Positions 36,099-45,932 of a stretch of DNA of 64,000 nt are shown one piece after another; position 1 is the first letter of the stretch; every line of letters starts with the position of its first letter. The stretch is taken from the NCBI GenBank assembly GCA_029266945.1, contig JARIED010000005.1, forward strand, positions 1 through 64,000, in the 5' to 3' direction. The notes beneath the pieces are model-generated. The model was not told where the DNA came from, did no database searches, and saw only the letters and a program-made list of their open reading frames with translations. The DNA is from Slackia sp. (lineage in GTDB: Bacteria; Actinomycetota; Coriobacteriia; Coriobacteriales; Eggerthellaceae). The translations under genes were made by a program, and so were the position numbers.

Positions 36099-38047
36099 CG
36101 AAACGAAACGAACCTTCCCGCGCGGCATCCGCGCCACGCCTGATGCTGGGCACGGCAGGCCATATCGACCACGGCAAATCGAGCCTGATCCAGGCGCTGA
36201 CCGGCACCGATCCCGACAGGCTTGCCGAAGAGAAGAAGCGCGGCATCACGATCCAGCTCGGATTCGCCAGGCTCGAGCTTCCCGACGGACGCAGCATGGG
36301 CGTGGTAGACGTTCCCGGCCACGAGCGCTTCGTGCGCCAGATGATCGCGGGCGCCACCGGCATCGACGTCGCGCTTCTGTGCATCGCCGCCGACGACGGC
36401 ATCATGCCGCAGACCGTCGAGCACCTCGCCGTGCTCGAGCTTCTGGGCGTGCCCTCCTGCGTCGTGGCCCTCACGAAGATCGACCTGGTCGACGACGAAT
36501 GGGTCGAGTTCATGAAAGACGAAATCGCGCGCGCCCTGGAGGCGACGCCCTACGGCGGCGCGACCATCGTGGGCGTCTCGAGCCGCGACGGCCGCGGACT
36601 GCCCGAACTGCTCGACGCCGTCGCGGCCGTAGCGAAGCGCCCGGTGCGCTCGCGCGAGACCGACGCGGCGCGTATGCCGATCGACCGCGTATTCACGGTC
36701 AAGGGATCGGGCACCGTGGTCACGGGAACGCTGTGGAGCGGCACGATGCGCGTCGACGACGAGCTCGAAATCCTGCCGCACAGCACGAAGGCGCGCGTTC
36801 GTTCCGTCCAGATGCACGGCGAGAGCGTCGACGAGGCGGGCGCCGGCAACCGCGTAGCGCTCAACCTGAACGCGGTAAAGGCGTCCGAACTGCATGCGGG
36901 CGATTTCCTGGCAAGCCACGGCGCCGCCACACTCACCGACCGCTTCGATGCGCGGTTCTCGTACGTAGGAACGCAAAGCGGCGCCGACAAGCCGTTTCCC
37001 ACGGGAACGCGCGTGCATATCGCACACGGCACGCGCGAGGTCACGGGACGCGTGCTGCTCATGGGCGGACGCAGCGACCTCAACGTCGGCGAAAGCTGCT
37101 ACGCCCAGATACGCCTCGATGCCCCGCTGCCCGTCGCAAGCGGCGACCGTTTCGTGGCGCGCTCCTATTCGCCCGTCCACGTGATCGGCGGCGGAAGCGT
37201 GCTCGCCGGCAGGCCGCGGCGCCGCACCACCTTGTCGCAGGACGAAACCGCGCTGCTCGACGCGCTGCGAAACGGCAACGTGCAAGGCGTCTGCGAAACG
37301 GCGCTCGCCATGCAGCGCCACCCCGCCTCGATCGAGCGCATCGCCGCCGACGCAGGTATCGAGGCGGCCCTCGTGCGCGAAGGCCTCGAAGCGATGGCGA
37401 GCGCGGGCAAGGCGCTTTCGCTCGGAGGCGCGCCGGGCGCATGCCTGGCCACGCGTGCCGTCCTGGCGCGCGACCTGTCCGCGATCGAAAACGAGCTGCT
37501 GCGCTTCCATGCCGAAAACCCGCTGCAGACGGGCATGCCCAAGGCGGTCCTTTCCTCGCGTCGCTTCCCGCGCATGGAGCCGGAATGCTTCGACGCGTTG
37601 TTGAAAGAGGCCGCACGCGCAGGACGCGTCGTGCTTTCGGACGGAGCGGTCAGCCATCCGAGCGCGGCGGGCGGCGCCAAAGCTGCGCAGGAGCAGGCGG
37701 AACGTGCCGTGCTGGCCGCGCTCGAGAAGGCAGGCCGCACGCCCCCGCCCGTCGACGACCTGATCGCCGGCCTGGATGAAAACGCATCCCTATGCAAGAA
37801 GGCGCTCGGAGCGCTCGAGCGCAGCGGCGACGCGGTGCGCATCGATGCGTCCCTGTGCTTCGCGCGTTCGGTCTACGACGAACTGGAAGCCGCGGTGCGC
37901 ACGCTGCTGGAATCCGCGGGCGGCGCGTCGGCGTCGGAGCTCAAAGACGCCATGGGCCTTACGCGCAAATACGCCATGCCGCTGCTCGAGTTCATGGACG
38001 ACCGCGGCGTCACCGTGCGCGACGGCGACGTGCGACGCCTTCGCTAG
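36095..38047 (+). CDS. selB: Selenocysteine-specific elongation factor SelB
   Basis: Carries Sec-tRNA to UGA codons that have a SECIS hairpin. 650 aa from the ATG overlapping the selA stop. G1 is GTAGHIDHGKSSLIQALTG, G2 KRGITIQ, G3 VVDVPGHERFVRQM, G4 ALTKIDL. EF-Tu-like domains 2 and 3 follow, then the C-terminal winged-helix repeats (about residues 400-650) that bind SECIS RNA, ending LKDAMGLTRKYAMPLLEFMDDRGVTVRDGDVRRL. The complete length suggests it is functional. Confidence 0.96.
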   Translation: MTKRNEPSRAASAPRLMLGTAGHIDHGKSSLIQALTGTDPDRLAEEKKRGITIQLGFARLELPDGRSMGVVDVPGHERFVRQMIAGATGIDVALLCIAADDGIMPQTVEHLAVLELLGVPSCVVALTKIDLVDDEWVEFMKDEIARALEATPYGGATIVGVSSRDGRGLPELLDAVAAVAKRPVRSRETDAARMPIDRVFTVKGSGTVVTGTLWSGTMRVDDELEILPHSTKARVRSVQMHGESVDEAGAGNRVALNLNAVKASELHAGDFLASHGAATLTDRFDARFSYVGTQSGADKPFPTGTRVHIAHGTREVTGRVLLMGGRSDLNVGESCYAQIRLDAPLPVASGDRFVARSYSPVHVIGGGSVLAGRPRRRTTLSQDETALLDALRNGNVQGVCETALAMQRHPASIERIAADAGIEAALVREGLEAMASAGKALSLGGAPGACLATRAVLARDLSAIENELLRFHAENPLQTGMPKAVLSSRRFPRMEPECFDALLKEAARAGRVVLSDGAVSHPSAAGGAKAAQEQAERAVLAALEKAGRTPPPVDDLIAGLDENASLCKKALGALERSGDAVRIDASLCFARSVYDELEAAVRTLLESAGGASASELKDAMGLTRKYAMPLLEFMDDRGVTVRDGDVRRLR

Positions 38048-38120
38048 ATGCGGCCCGTGCCTCAAACCGTCCCGAACATGCGCGCATTGCGCATTTTCCG
38101 TGGCGGACCGCAAGCGCTGC

Positions 38121-38126
38121 TATACT
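38121..38126 (+). promoter_or_regulatory. -10 element for selC
   Basis: TATACT 30 bp before the 5' end of the tRNA, after the selB stop. The -35 is not clear. Confidence 0.5.
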
Positions 38127-38155
38127 GTTGAACTCGTCATTGACGGCAGTCATAC

Positions 38156-38252
38156 GGAGATGAATGGGTCCTGGTGGGCCCCGCGGCCTTCAAAGCCGTT
38201 GTGAGGCGTGCAGAGCGTCTCGGGTGTGTTCGATTCGCACGCATCTCCGCCA
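38156..38252 (+). tRNA. selC: tRNA-Sec (anticodon TCA)
   Basis: 97 nt including an encoded CCA. It has an extended acceptor stem (GGAGATG with CATCTCC), a 6-bp D stem (GGGTCC with GGGCCC), the anticodon arm CGGC-CTTCAAA-GCCG with TCA at 38190-38192, a long variable arm (GAGGCG with CGTCTC) and the T arm GTGTG-TTCGATT-CGCAC. The 6-bp D stem and long variable arm are the features of selenocysteine tRNA. It lies 108 bp past selB. Confidence 0.95.
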
Positions 38253-38263
38253 TAGAATGTCAG

Positions 38264-38295
38264 AACGCCCGCGCATCCGTACGCGGGCGTTTTTT
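38264..38295 (+). terminator. Terminator after selC
   Basis: AACGCCCGCG and CGCGGGCGT form a stem over an 8-base loop, followed by TTTTTT. Confidence 0.9.
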
Positions 38296-38380
38296 CATAT
38301 ACGCGCGAAACCGCCTGCATCGCTCAGGCCGCAAGCCGACGCAGACGCCGTCTCCTCGTTCGCACGTCTCCGAAACGCAC

Positions 38381-38408
38381 GAGGACCCCGCCGAAGCGGG
38401 GCCCTCGT
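38381..38408 (-). terminator. Hairpin after the DUF1292 gene
   Basis: CGAGGACCCCGC and GCGGGGCCCTCG pair almost completely, about 40 bp past the stop. No T run follows. Confidence 0.5.
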
Positions 38409-38445
38409 CTCTCGGCACGAAGCCGATAGTATTCGCTGGGAGAGC

Positions 38446-38775
38446 CTACACGAAACGGTAGATATCCTTCGTCGCCTCGACGAACGCGTCGTAGACTTCC
38501 TGGGCGATGGCCTCGTCCATCAGGAGCTCGAACGCGGCCGGCTGGCCCTCTTCGTCAAGCTCGGTGACCTCGAGGATCAGCACCTCGCCCGACGAGCCCG
38601 CGGGAGCGTTCTCGTCGACGGGGAAGAAGAATCCGTAACGGTGGTCGTTATGCAGAATCAGGCCCAGGAATTCGAGCTGCTCGATTTCGCCCTTCTCGTC
38701 CTGGAATTCGAAGACGACGCCCTCCTGGACGGGGGGTGCGAAATTCGGAGCGCTTCCCTCGCGGATTTCAGCCAT
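38446..38775 (-). CDS. DUF1292-family small acidic protein
   Basis: 109 aa. The text VVFEFQDEKGEIEQLEFLGLILHNDHRYGFFFPVDENA followed by GEVLILEVTELDEEGQPAAFELLMDEAIAQEVYDAFVE matches the DUF1292 pattern I know (nearly all acidic, with YAFFPxxE-like core and a closing LxDEEExxxVxxxF). Function is unknown. It starts 2 bp after the secDF stop, so it is translated with secDF. Confidence 0.82.
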   Translation of the reverse strand: MAEIREGSAPNFAPPVQEGVVFEFQDEKGEIEQLEFLGLILHNDHRYGFFFPVDENAPAGSSGEVLILEVTELDEEGQPAAFELLMDEAIAQEVYDAFVEATKDIYRFV

Positions 38776-38777
38776 GG

Positions 38778-41330
38778 CTACTTTCCCTTCTTCTTATGGT
38801 CGGACTCGCCCGTCGCGGCGGTCTTCGTCGCACCTTCGGCGACGACGGCCCGGCCGTGCTCGGAAGCCGCAGCCTCGGCCTTGGCGGCCACGGGCAGCTT
38901 GTTCAGGAAGAAGCGCTGCACGCCGGTGCCGTACTTCTTCTGCAGCTTGGCGAACCTATCTTCGCGCGTCTTCCAGATGGCGTAAAGCGGCGTCGCAATA
39001 GCGATAGAAGAATAGCAGCCGGTCACCAGACCGATGGTCATCGCAAGCGCGAAGTCCTTCAACGTCTCGCCGCCGAACAGCAGCATGGCGACGACGGGGA
39101 TCAGCGAGGTAATCGAAGTGTTGAGCGAACGGATGAGCACCTCGTTGACCGAATGGTTCGCCATGCTCATGAACGTGCACTTCACCGAATCGGACTTCAT
39201 GTTCTCGTTGATGCGGTGGAACACGACCACCGTGTCGTAGAGCGAGTAGCCCAGGATGGTGAGCAACGCGGCGATGGTGTTCGGGGTCACCTCGTGGCCC
39301 AGAATCGCGTACACGCCGAAGACGATCACCAAGTCGTGCAGCAGCGCGACGACGGCGGTGACGCCCATCTTGTAATCGCGGAAGCGGATCGAGATGTAGC
39401 CGATGATCAGCACCAGCGACACCACGAATGCCAGGATCGAGCTCTGGATGACCGAAGCGCCCCAGTCGGGACCGATCGTGGTCACCTCGAAGCCGCTCGT
39501 GGACCAGCCGAAGGTGTCGGCGACGTCGTTGGCGACGGCCGTGGCGTCCTCGGCCGACGTGGACGCAGTGCGCACGAGGAAGCCTTCCTCGCCGTCGGTG
39601 ACGGTGGTCTGAACCACGGCGTCGGGCTCGCCCGCCTCGTCGAAGGCGTCGCGAACCTGCTCGATCGACACGTCGCCCGTATCATGGAACGCGATGGACG
39701 TGCCGCCGATGAACTCGATGCCGAAATTGATGCCGCGCACGCCCACGACGATGGCGATGGCCGCCACCACGATGCATGCCGCGGTCAGGAAGTACTTGCG
39801 CAGGCCCAGGATGTCGAAGTCGCGCTTGATGAAGCGGCCGCGCAGCTTCTCGCCCTCGGCAAGCTGCTTTTCGCCCTCGAAGTACGGAGCGGCGTTCTGC
39901 GAGTCGGAAACGCCCCAGAAGCCGGGATGCTTCGCGATGGCGCGCGGAGCGAGCAGACGGATCAACGGAGCCTTGAACAGCAGCATCATGGCGATGTCGC
40001 ACAGGATGCCCAGCGCAAGCGTCAGGCCGAAGCCCTTGACCGACGCGCTGGCCAGAAGGAACAGCGTCAGCGCGGAGACCAGGGTGACCAGGTCGGCGTC
40101 GATCGACGTCATGATGCCGTGGCGCACGCCCGTCTTCGACGCGGCGCGGACGCTGCGGCCCATGCGGATTTCCTCGCGGAAACGCTCGAGGGTCAGAATG
40201 GACGAGTCGGCCGCCATACCGATGGTGAGCACGATGCCGGCGATGCCCGCAAGCGACAGGCTGAACAGCCCGAAGTGCGAAAGCGTAGCCAGAACGCCCA
40301 GGTACAGCGCGGCGAACACAGCCATGGCAGCAGCCGTGATGAAGCCGAGGCCGTGGTAGAACAGCAGCAGATACAGCATGACGAGAGCAAGGCCGATGCC
40401 CGCGACGAGCACGCCGGAAGCCAACGCGTCCTGACCGAGGGTAGGACCGACCGTCTGGCTCTGCGCGAACTCGAAGCTCACCGGCAGCGAGCCGGACTCG
40501 AGCACGGTCTGCATGCTCTTGGCCTCGTCGAGCGTGTAGCCGCCCGTGATCGAGACATCGCCGTTGGGGATTTCGCCCTGCACGGCGGGAGCGGACTGCA
40601 CCACGCCGTCGAGGATGATCACGATCTGGCCCTTGGTGGGAGCGAGCTCCTTAGTGGCCTGGGCGAAGGCGGATGCGCCTTCGGAATCGAGCTTCAGGTT
40701 GACCGCGTAGTCGGTCGAGGCCTCGCTGGCCTGGCCCACCGTGACGCGCTCGATGTCGTCGCCCGTGACGATCGGCGTGTAGGTGCCCTCATCGACATGC
40801 AGCGTCAGCTTCTGCTCGCTGGTGGGGAACCTGTTGCCCATGGCGTCGGTGACGCTTTCCTGCTCCATGTACTGGCCGGCCTCGATTTTGGTGCGTACCG
40901 CTTCGTCGGTGAACGAATCGAGGCGAGCGAACTCGAGCTTGCCGGTCTTGCCGATGGTGGCGAGGGCTTCCTCGGTGTCGGAGAGGCCGGGGATCTGCAC
41001 CAGCACCTGGTCGGTGCTCTGCAGCGCGACAGTCGCCTCGGACGCGCCGAGCGAGTTCACGCGGCTCTCGATGATGGCGCGCGATTTCTCCATGTCTTCC
41101 GCGGACACGGCGGCGCCGTTCTCGCCTTTCGCGGTGAGAACCACCGACAAACCGCCCTGGATGTCGAGGCCCTGGTTGATCTTCTCTTGCGGGGGCGTGA
41201 ACATGAACACCGAGCCGACGATGAGCAGCGTGGTGACGATAAGCAGCCACACGTTGCGTCGGTTCACATGCTGCGATGTTTTCCTCCGCTTCTTCGATGA
41301 GCTCGAAGAGCCCGGGTTGGAAGGCTTCAT
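38778..41330 (-). CDS. secDF: Fused protein-export protein SecDF
   Basis: Uses the proton gradient to pull exported proteins through SecYEG. 850 aa, a natural SecD-SecF fusion with twelve predicted membrane segments. The SecD part begins after a basic lead and one membrane segment with INQGLDIQGGLSVVLTA, and contains LGQDALASGVLVAGIGLALVMLYLLLFY and GIAGIVLTIGMAADSSILTLERFREE. The SecF part starts near residue 560 with GINFGIEFIGGTSIAFHDTG and ends with ILGYSLYDTVVVFHRINEN. The opposing 854-aa ORF is a shadow. Confidence 0.96.
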   Translation of the reverse strand: MKPSNPGSSSSSKKRRKTSQHVNRRNVWLLIVTTLLIVGSVFMFTPPQEKINQGLDIQGGLSVVLTAKGENGAAVSAEDMEKSRAIIESRVNSLGASEATVALQSTDQVLVQIPGLSDTEEALATIGKTGKLEFARLDSFTDEAVRTKIEAGQYMEQESVTDAMGNRFPTSEQKLTLHVDEGTYTPIVTGDDIERVTVGQASEASTDYAVNLKLDSEGASAFAQATKELAPTKGQIVIILDGVVQSAPAVQGEIPNGDVSITGGYTLDEAKSMQTVLESGSLPVSFEFAQSQTVGPTLGQDALASGVLVAGIGLALVMLYLLLFYHGLGFITAAAMAVFAALYLGVLATLSHFGLFSLSLAGIAGIVLTIGMAADSSILTLERFREEIRMGRSVRAASKTGVRHGIMTSIDADLVTLVSALTLFLLASASVKGFGLTLALGILCDIAMMLLFKAPLIRLLAPRAIAKHPGFWGVSDSQNAAPYFEGEKQLAEGEKLRGRFIKRDFDILGLRKYFLTAACIVVAAIAIVVGVRGINFGIEFIGGTSIAFHDTGDVSIEQVRDAFDEAGEPDAVVQTTVTDGEEGFLVRTASTSAEDATAVANDVADTFGWSTSGFEVTTIGPDWGASVIQSSILAFVVSLVLIIGYISIRFRDYKMGVTAVVALLHDLVIVFGVYAILGHEVTPNTIAALLTILGYSLYDTVVVFHRINENMKSDSVKCTFMSMANHSVNEVLIRSLNTSITSLIPVVAMLLFGGETLKDFALAMTIGLVTGCYSSIAIATPLYAIWKTREDRFAKLQKKYGTGVQRFFLNKLPVAAKAEAAASEHGRAVVAEGATKTAATGESDHKKKGK

Positions 41331-41586
41331 AATCTCCCTCTACAGTCGCCTTGCGCGACGGTGCCCCATGCATCGCCGCAAATTACGTATAACTTCGCTA
41401 TTGTGCCACAAAAGACCCGATAGGTGCCATTGTTTCGCACGACCGAAGCAGAACGCCGCGCGCGGCCCCGCGTGGCGGATGCGGCCGTCCCGCCAAACAC
41501 GTCGGAGCCGCGAAGCATCGCCCTCCCCCGCGCGTTTTCGGCGCAATGGCGCGCGCGTGGCGGGCATCGAAGCGTCGCAGCAATCG

Positions 41587-41635
41587 AAGCTTGGAAAAAT
41601 CCCCGCCTCGGGCCATTTTTTCGAGGTTCTACCGC
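41587..41635 (-). repeat. Dispersed repeat, copy A (inverted)
   Basis: Read on the minus strand: TAGAACCTCGAAAAAATGGCCC...GGGGATTTTTCCAAG. It shares the ACCTCG-A/T run-CC...TTTTTCCAA(A)G plan with copies at 41738, 46689 and 46850. It is the most diverged of the four and is inverted relative to copy B about 100 bp away. Confidence 0.5.
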
Positions 41636-42236
41636 GAAGCTCGCGCCTTCGAAGCGATGCCGAGTTCCGTGACCTGGAGAAGCGCTGCCGCACCAGGAAA
41701 ATGTCCCGAGAAAAAGCCCGCGATGCGTGCGTTTTCGTGCCAAACCTCGCGAAAAACGACCCCGGACGCCTGTTTTTTCCAAAGAAGCATCCGGCGCAGG
41801 CTTCTATGGCGCCCTTCGTAGCCCCCGCCACGTCTGCGTATGCGCAAACCGAGCCGCTTCGCAAGCAAACGCACCAACCGGTCCATTGCCGCCCGGTCAT
41901 AAAGCCGGCGCCTCGTCACGGTCGCCGCCATGAAGCCCGCCAGCTCCAGCTCGCCGCGACGCCACGAATCATGGGCGATGCGCCCGGAGCCCGCATGATG
42001 GCCGTCGCTATCGTATTCGACGCACAGCTTCGCTTCCGGCCAGCATAGATCGCCCCTGAAGAAACGAGGAGCCTGAAGGGACCCCGTCATATCGCGTCCG
42101 TATTCCGCCGCGTCGATCCGCATGTTCATAACGGGCCTGGGCAAACCGTAGCCGCCGAGCGAAACGTACGTGCCGTAGCAAAACGGCGACGTATTCGGTT
42201 CTTCGAAGATAAAGGTATCCGCGTCGAAAGCCGCAG
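41629..42236 (-). pseudogene. 3' remnant of a DUF559/Vsr-like endonuclease-domain gene, flush against a tRNA terminator
   Basis: The frame is open from the tRNA-Glu terminator to 41629. The readable text is FDADTFIFEEPNTSPFCYGTYVSLGGYGLPRPVMN, then LCWPEAKLCVEYDSDGHHAGSGRIAHDSWRRGELELAGF, which has the EYDSDGHH and D-x-x-R-x-x-x-L pattern of DUF559-type nuclease domains. There is no credible start: the frame simply enters from the tRNA side. The family's usual end is near LRRMLLWKKQ (about 41790). The remaining 50 codons run into dispersed repeat B, so they are probably read-through. It looks like a truncated gene left by recombination at the tRNA locus. An internal start (MNMRIDAAEYG) is possible but would lack the N-terminal part. 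Confidence 0.6.
41738..41788 (+). repeat. Dispersed repeat, copy B
   Basis: GTGCCAAACCTCGCGAAAAACG...TTTTTTCCAAAGAAGC, 51 bp. It aligns with copy D at 46850 over its whole length, with the conserved ends GTGCCA(A/T)ACCTCGC and TTTTTTCCAA(A)GAAGC and a variable GC-rich centre. Confidence 0.65.
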
Positions 42237-42268
42237 AAAAAGAAAGAAGCCCTCGAATGAGGGCTTCT
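42237..42268 (-). terminator. Terminator of the tRNA-Gln/tRNA-Glu unit
   Basis: AGAAGCCCTC-ATTC-GAGGGCTTCT on the minus strand followed by TTCTTTTTC. Confidence 0.92.
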
Positions 42269-42277
42269 GAAGATTCG

Positions 42278-42354
42278 TGGTAGCCTGGAGGGGATTCGAA
42301 CCCCCGATCTTCGCCTTGAGAGGGCGATGTCCTAAACCGCTAGACGACCAGGCC
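42278..42354 (-). tRNA. tRNA-Glu (anticodon CTC)
   Basis: 77 nt with encoded CCA. Acceptor GGCCTGG/CCAGGCT, anticodon arm TCGCC-CTCTCAA-GGCGA with anticodon CTC, and T arm GGGGG-TTCGAAT-CCCCT. Second gene of a two-tRNA transcript. Confidence 0.95.
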
Positions 42355-42376
42355 ATATGTTTCGCGCTGAATGAAA

Positions 42377-42450
42377 TGGCTGGGGTGGAAGGAGTCGAAC
42401 CCTCACATACGGCACCAGAAACCGCTGTCCTGCCATTAGACGACACCCCA
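42377..42450 (-). tRNA. tRNA-Gln (anticodon CTG)
   Basis: 74 nt with encoded CCA. Acceptor TGGGGTG/CACCCCA, anticodon loop TTCTGGT with anticodon CTG, and T arm GAGGG-TTCGACT-CCTTC. It lies 22 bp upstream of tRNA-Glu. Confidence 0.94.
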
Positions 42451-42480
42451 GTGCGTATCGCATTTCAAGCGCAGGACAAA

Positions 42481-42509
42481 ATAATATCGGCATGCTCCTG
42501 TTTCGTCAA
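42481..42509 (-). promoter_or_regulatory. Promoter of the tRNA-Gln/tRNA-Glu unit
   Basis: TTGACG, exactly 17 bp, TATTAT on the minus strand, about 30 bp before tRNA-Gln. Confidence 0.85.
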
Positions 42510-42550
42510 CAACTTTTTTGAAAAAATTTCGACGGAGCCCGAAATTCTTC

Positions 42551-43762
<1,212 letters not shown>

Positions 43763-44848
43763 CTAATGGATGAACATCGCGTCGCCGAAGCTCAGCATGC
43801 GGTAGTCGCCCTCGATCGCATGGCGATAGGCCGCCATGATGTTCTCGCGCGTCGAGAACGCGCTCACGAGCATCATGAGCGTGGAACGCGGCACGTGGAA
43901 ATTCGTGATCAGCGCGTCCACCACGCCGAATTCGTATCCGGGAAGGATATAAAGGCTCGTGGCCTCGCGATCGCGGGCGCGCATGCGGCCGAGCTCGCGG
44001 TCGTAGGCGCTTTCGAGCGAACGCACGCTCGTGGTGCCCACGGCGATTACGCGGTTGCCGCGCGCATGGGCGGCGTCGCACGCGTCGATCACGTCCTGGC
44101 TCACGGTGTAGAACTCGGTGTGAATGGTGTGCTTCTCAGGGTCGTCCTCATCGACCACGCGGAAGGTGTCCAGACCCACCTCCAGCTCGACGGTGCGCCA
44201 TTCGACGCCCTTCTCGCGCAGGCGCTCGATGAGCTCGGGCGTGAAGTGCAAGCCCGCGGTGGGAGCCGCAGCGCTTTTCTCTTCGCGCGAGAACACGGTC
44301 TGATACATTTCCTCGTCGCCCGCGTAGCCCTTGATGTAGGGCGGAAGCGGCGTGTGGCCCACCGCATGCAGGGCGGCGTCGAGCGAATCGAGCAGCGTGG
44401 TCAGGCGCACCAGGCGCTCGCCCCTTCCCTCGTCGGCGCCCCAGCCGATGACCTCGGCGGACAGCGCAACGTTGCCTTCGACGTCGGTGAAATCGACTAC
44501 CGCGCCGCTGCCGGGCTTCAGACGCTTGCCGGGACGGACGAGCACTTCCCAAATCGCGGAAGAATCGGTCTTCGGCTCCACGTCGAAGCGCTCGCGCAGC
44601 AAGAACACTTCGGCCGCGCCGCCCGTGCCGCGCTTGGCGCCCAGGAGACGCGCCGGAAGCACGCGCGTGTCGTTGGCGACCAGCACGTCGCCCGGCTGCA
44701 GGTAATCGTAGATGTCGCGGAAAATGCGGTCTTCGATGGCGCCCGTCGCGCGGTCCATCGCGAGCATCTTGCAGGCGTCGCGCACGGGCGCGGGCTCCTG
44801 GGCGATGCAGCATTCGGGAAGTTCGTAATCGAAATCGTCGGTTCTCAT
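43763..44848 (-). CDS. queA: S-adenosylmethionine:tRNA ribosyltransferase-isomerase
   Basis: Adds the cyclopentane epoxide ring to preQ1-tRNA, using SAM as ribose donor. 361 aa. FDYELPECCIAQEPAPVRDACKMLAMDR, VLVANDTRVLPARLLGAKRGTGGAAEVFLL, AAPTAGLHFTPELIERLREKGV and NFHVPRSTLMMLVSAF are family blocks. Between queH and tgt. Confidence 0.97.
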   Translation of the reverse strand: MRTDDFDYELPECCIAQEPAPVRDACKMLAMDRATGAIEDRIFRDIYDYLQPGDVLVANDTRVLPARLLGAKRGTGGAAEVFLLRERFDVEPKTDSSAIWEVLVRPGKRLKPGSGAVVDFTDVEGNVALSAEVIGWGADEGRGERLVRLTTLLDSLDAALHAVGHTPLPPYIKGYAGDEEMYQTVFSREEKSAAAPTAGLHFTPELIERLREKGVEWRTVELEVGLDTFRVVDEDDPEKHTIHTEFYTVSQDVIDACDAAHARGNRVIAVGTTSVRSLESAYDRELGRMRARDREATSLYILPGYEFGVVDALITNFHVPRSTLMMLVSAFSTRENIMAAYRHAIEGDYRMLSFGDAMFIH

Positions 44849-44948
44849 GGTATGCGTTCGCCGTTCGTCGCACGGCGGCGTGGTCGCGGCCGAAACGCGA
44901 TCCGCATGCCGGGCGCTGCCTCGGGCTTGCGGGCGCTTCGGCGGCCGG

Positions 44949-45683
44949 TTATTCCGCCGCCTGCTTCTTGGCTTCCTCCTTCATCTTCTTCAACAGCGCA
45001 CGCTGGCGCTGGCGTTTCTCGTTGTAGGCCTGCTTCTCGGCCCGGTTACGCGCGCGTTCGGCCTCTTCGGCCGCCCTGCGCGGAGCCTCGGCCGCTTCCT
45101 TGGCGGCCTTCGCGGCGGCGCGCTCGGCCTTGCGCTGCTCGCGCTCTTCAGCCGCCTCCACCTTGGAAAACGCGCATCCGCAGTAGTTCTGGCGATACAT
45201 CCCCAGCGCCTTGCTCCTTCTGGTAGCCTCGGGATACTGTTCGCGGAAATCCTGGAACACAGGTTCGATCCCATGAGCCGCGCACGCGGCGGAAAGCTCC
45301 TCCGCGATCAGGTCGATATATTGGTACGGACTCACGGAAAGCGTGGTGGCGAGCCCTTCGAAACCGTGCTCGGCGGCGTAGCGCGCGGCCTCGTCGAGGC
45401 GCAGGCGGTAGCAAGCGCGGCAACGGTCGGGGCGCGCGTCGGGGTCGGTTCCATACACGCCCGCGGCGTTCGCCCACGCCCGGGGGTCGTACGGCCCCTC
45501 GATCACGGCGATCCCCTGGCTCTCGGCGAATTCGAGCATCGTCTGGAGACGGTGGTCGTATTCCGCCGCAGGATGGATGTTGGAATTCATATAGGCGATC
45601 GTGATGTCGTGGCCCGCCTCGAGCAGCAGGCGCAACGGCTCGAGCGAGCACGGCCCGCAGCACGCATGCAGCAGCAGTTTCAC
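44949..45683 (-). CDS. queH: Epoxyqueuosine reductase QueH with long basic tail
   Basis: The cobalamin-independent enzyme that reduces epoxyqueuosine to queuosine, replacing QueG. The start is GTG at 45683, giving MKLLLHACCGPCSLEPL, with AGGAGG 7 bases upstream; an ATG two codons earlier would touch the ribosome site. 244 aa. The Cys sets are HACCGPCS, DRCRACYRLRLDEAA and NYCGCAFS, ligands for a 4Fe-4S cluster and metal. The last 65 residues are a charged helix rich in Lys, Glu, Arg and Ala (REQRKAERAAAKAAKEAAEAPRR), an extension beyond the usual end and possibly tRNA-binding. It completes the epoxyqueuosine to queuosine step for queA and tgt. Confidence 0.92.
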   Translation of the reverse strand: MKLLLHACCGPCSLEPLRLLLEAGHDITIAYMNSNIHPAAEYDHRLQTMLEFAESQGIAVIEGPYDPRAWANAAGVYGTDPDARPDRCRACYRLRLDEAARYAAEHGFEGLATTLSVSPYQYIDLIAEELSAACAAHGIEPVFQDFREQYPEATRRSKALGMYRQNYCGCAFSKVEAAEEREQRKAERAAAKAAKEAAEAPRRAAEEAERARNRAEKQAYNEKRQRQRALLKKMKEEAKKQAAE

Positions 45684-45932
45684 GTGCATTCCTCCTCTCT
45701 GGGCGGCCCTCGACGGATCGAAGGCGCAACAACGCGCGAAGACGGCGGCCTGCGCCGCGAAAACGACGCGCCAGGCCCGAACCGAGGCCGCGGCCGTCCT
45801 TTCGGCATGCTCTGTAAAATCGAAGCCGGAAAGCGGGCCCCGACATCGGGCGCATACCGAACGTCCATAAAGCTGCACTATACTACCATGCTGTTTTACC
45901 AGCCCCGCATCCTTCAGAAAAGGACGATACGC

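Noticed and set aside
35495-37657. A 720-aa minus-strand ORF opposite selA and selB
   Set aside because: Shadow of two genes with complete motifs.
38736-41300. An 854-aa plus-strand ORF opposite secDF
   Set aside because: Antisense shadow of secDF; no domain, no ribosome site, and composition typical of reverse-frame noise.
41340-41900. A 186-aa minus ORF and other ORFs in the secDF-tRNA gap
   Set aside because: No family text; they pass through the dispersed repeats and differ in frame from the nuclease remnant.
44847-45932. N-terminal extension of the HAD ORF (606 aa)
   Set aside because: Overlaps queH on the other strand and lacks a ribosome site; the ATG at 45933 has one and begins at the HAD motif I region.
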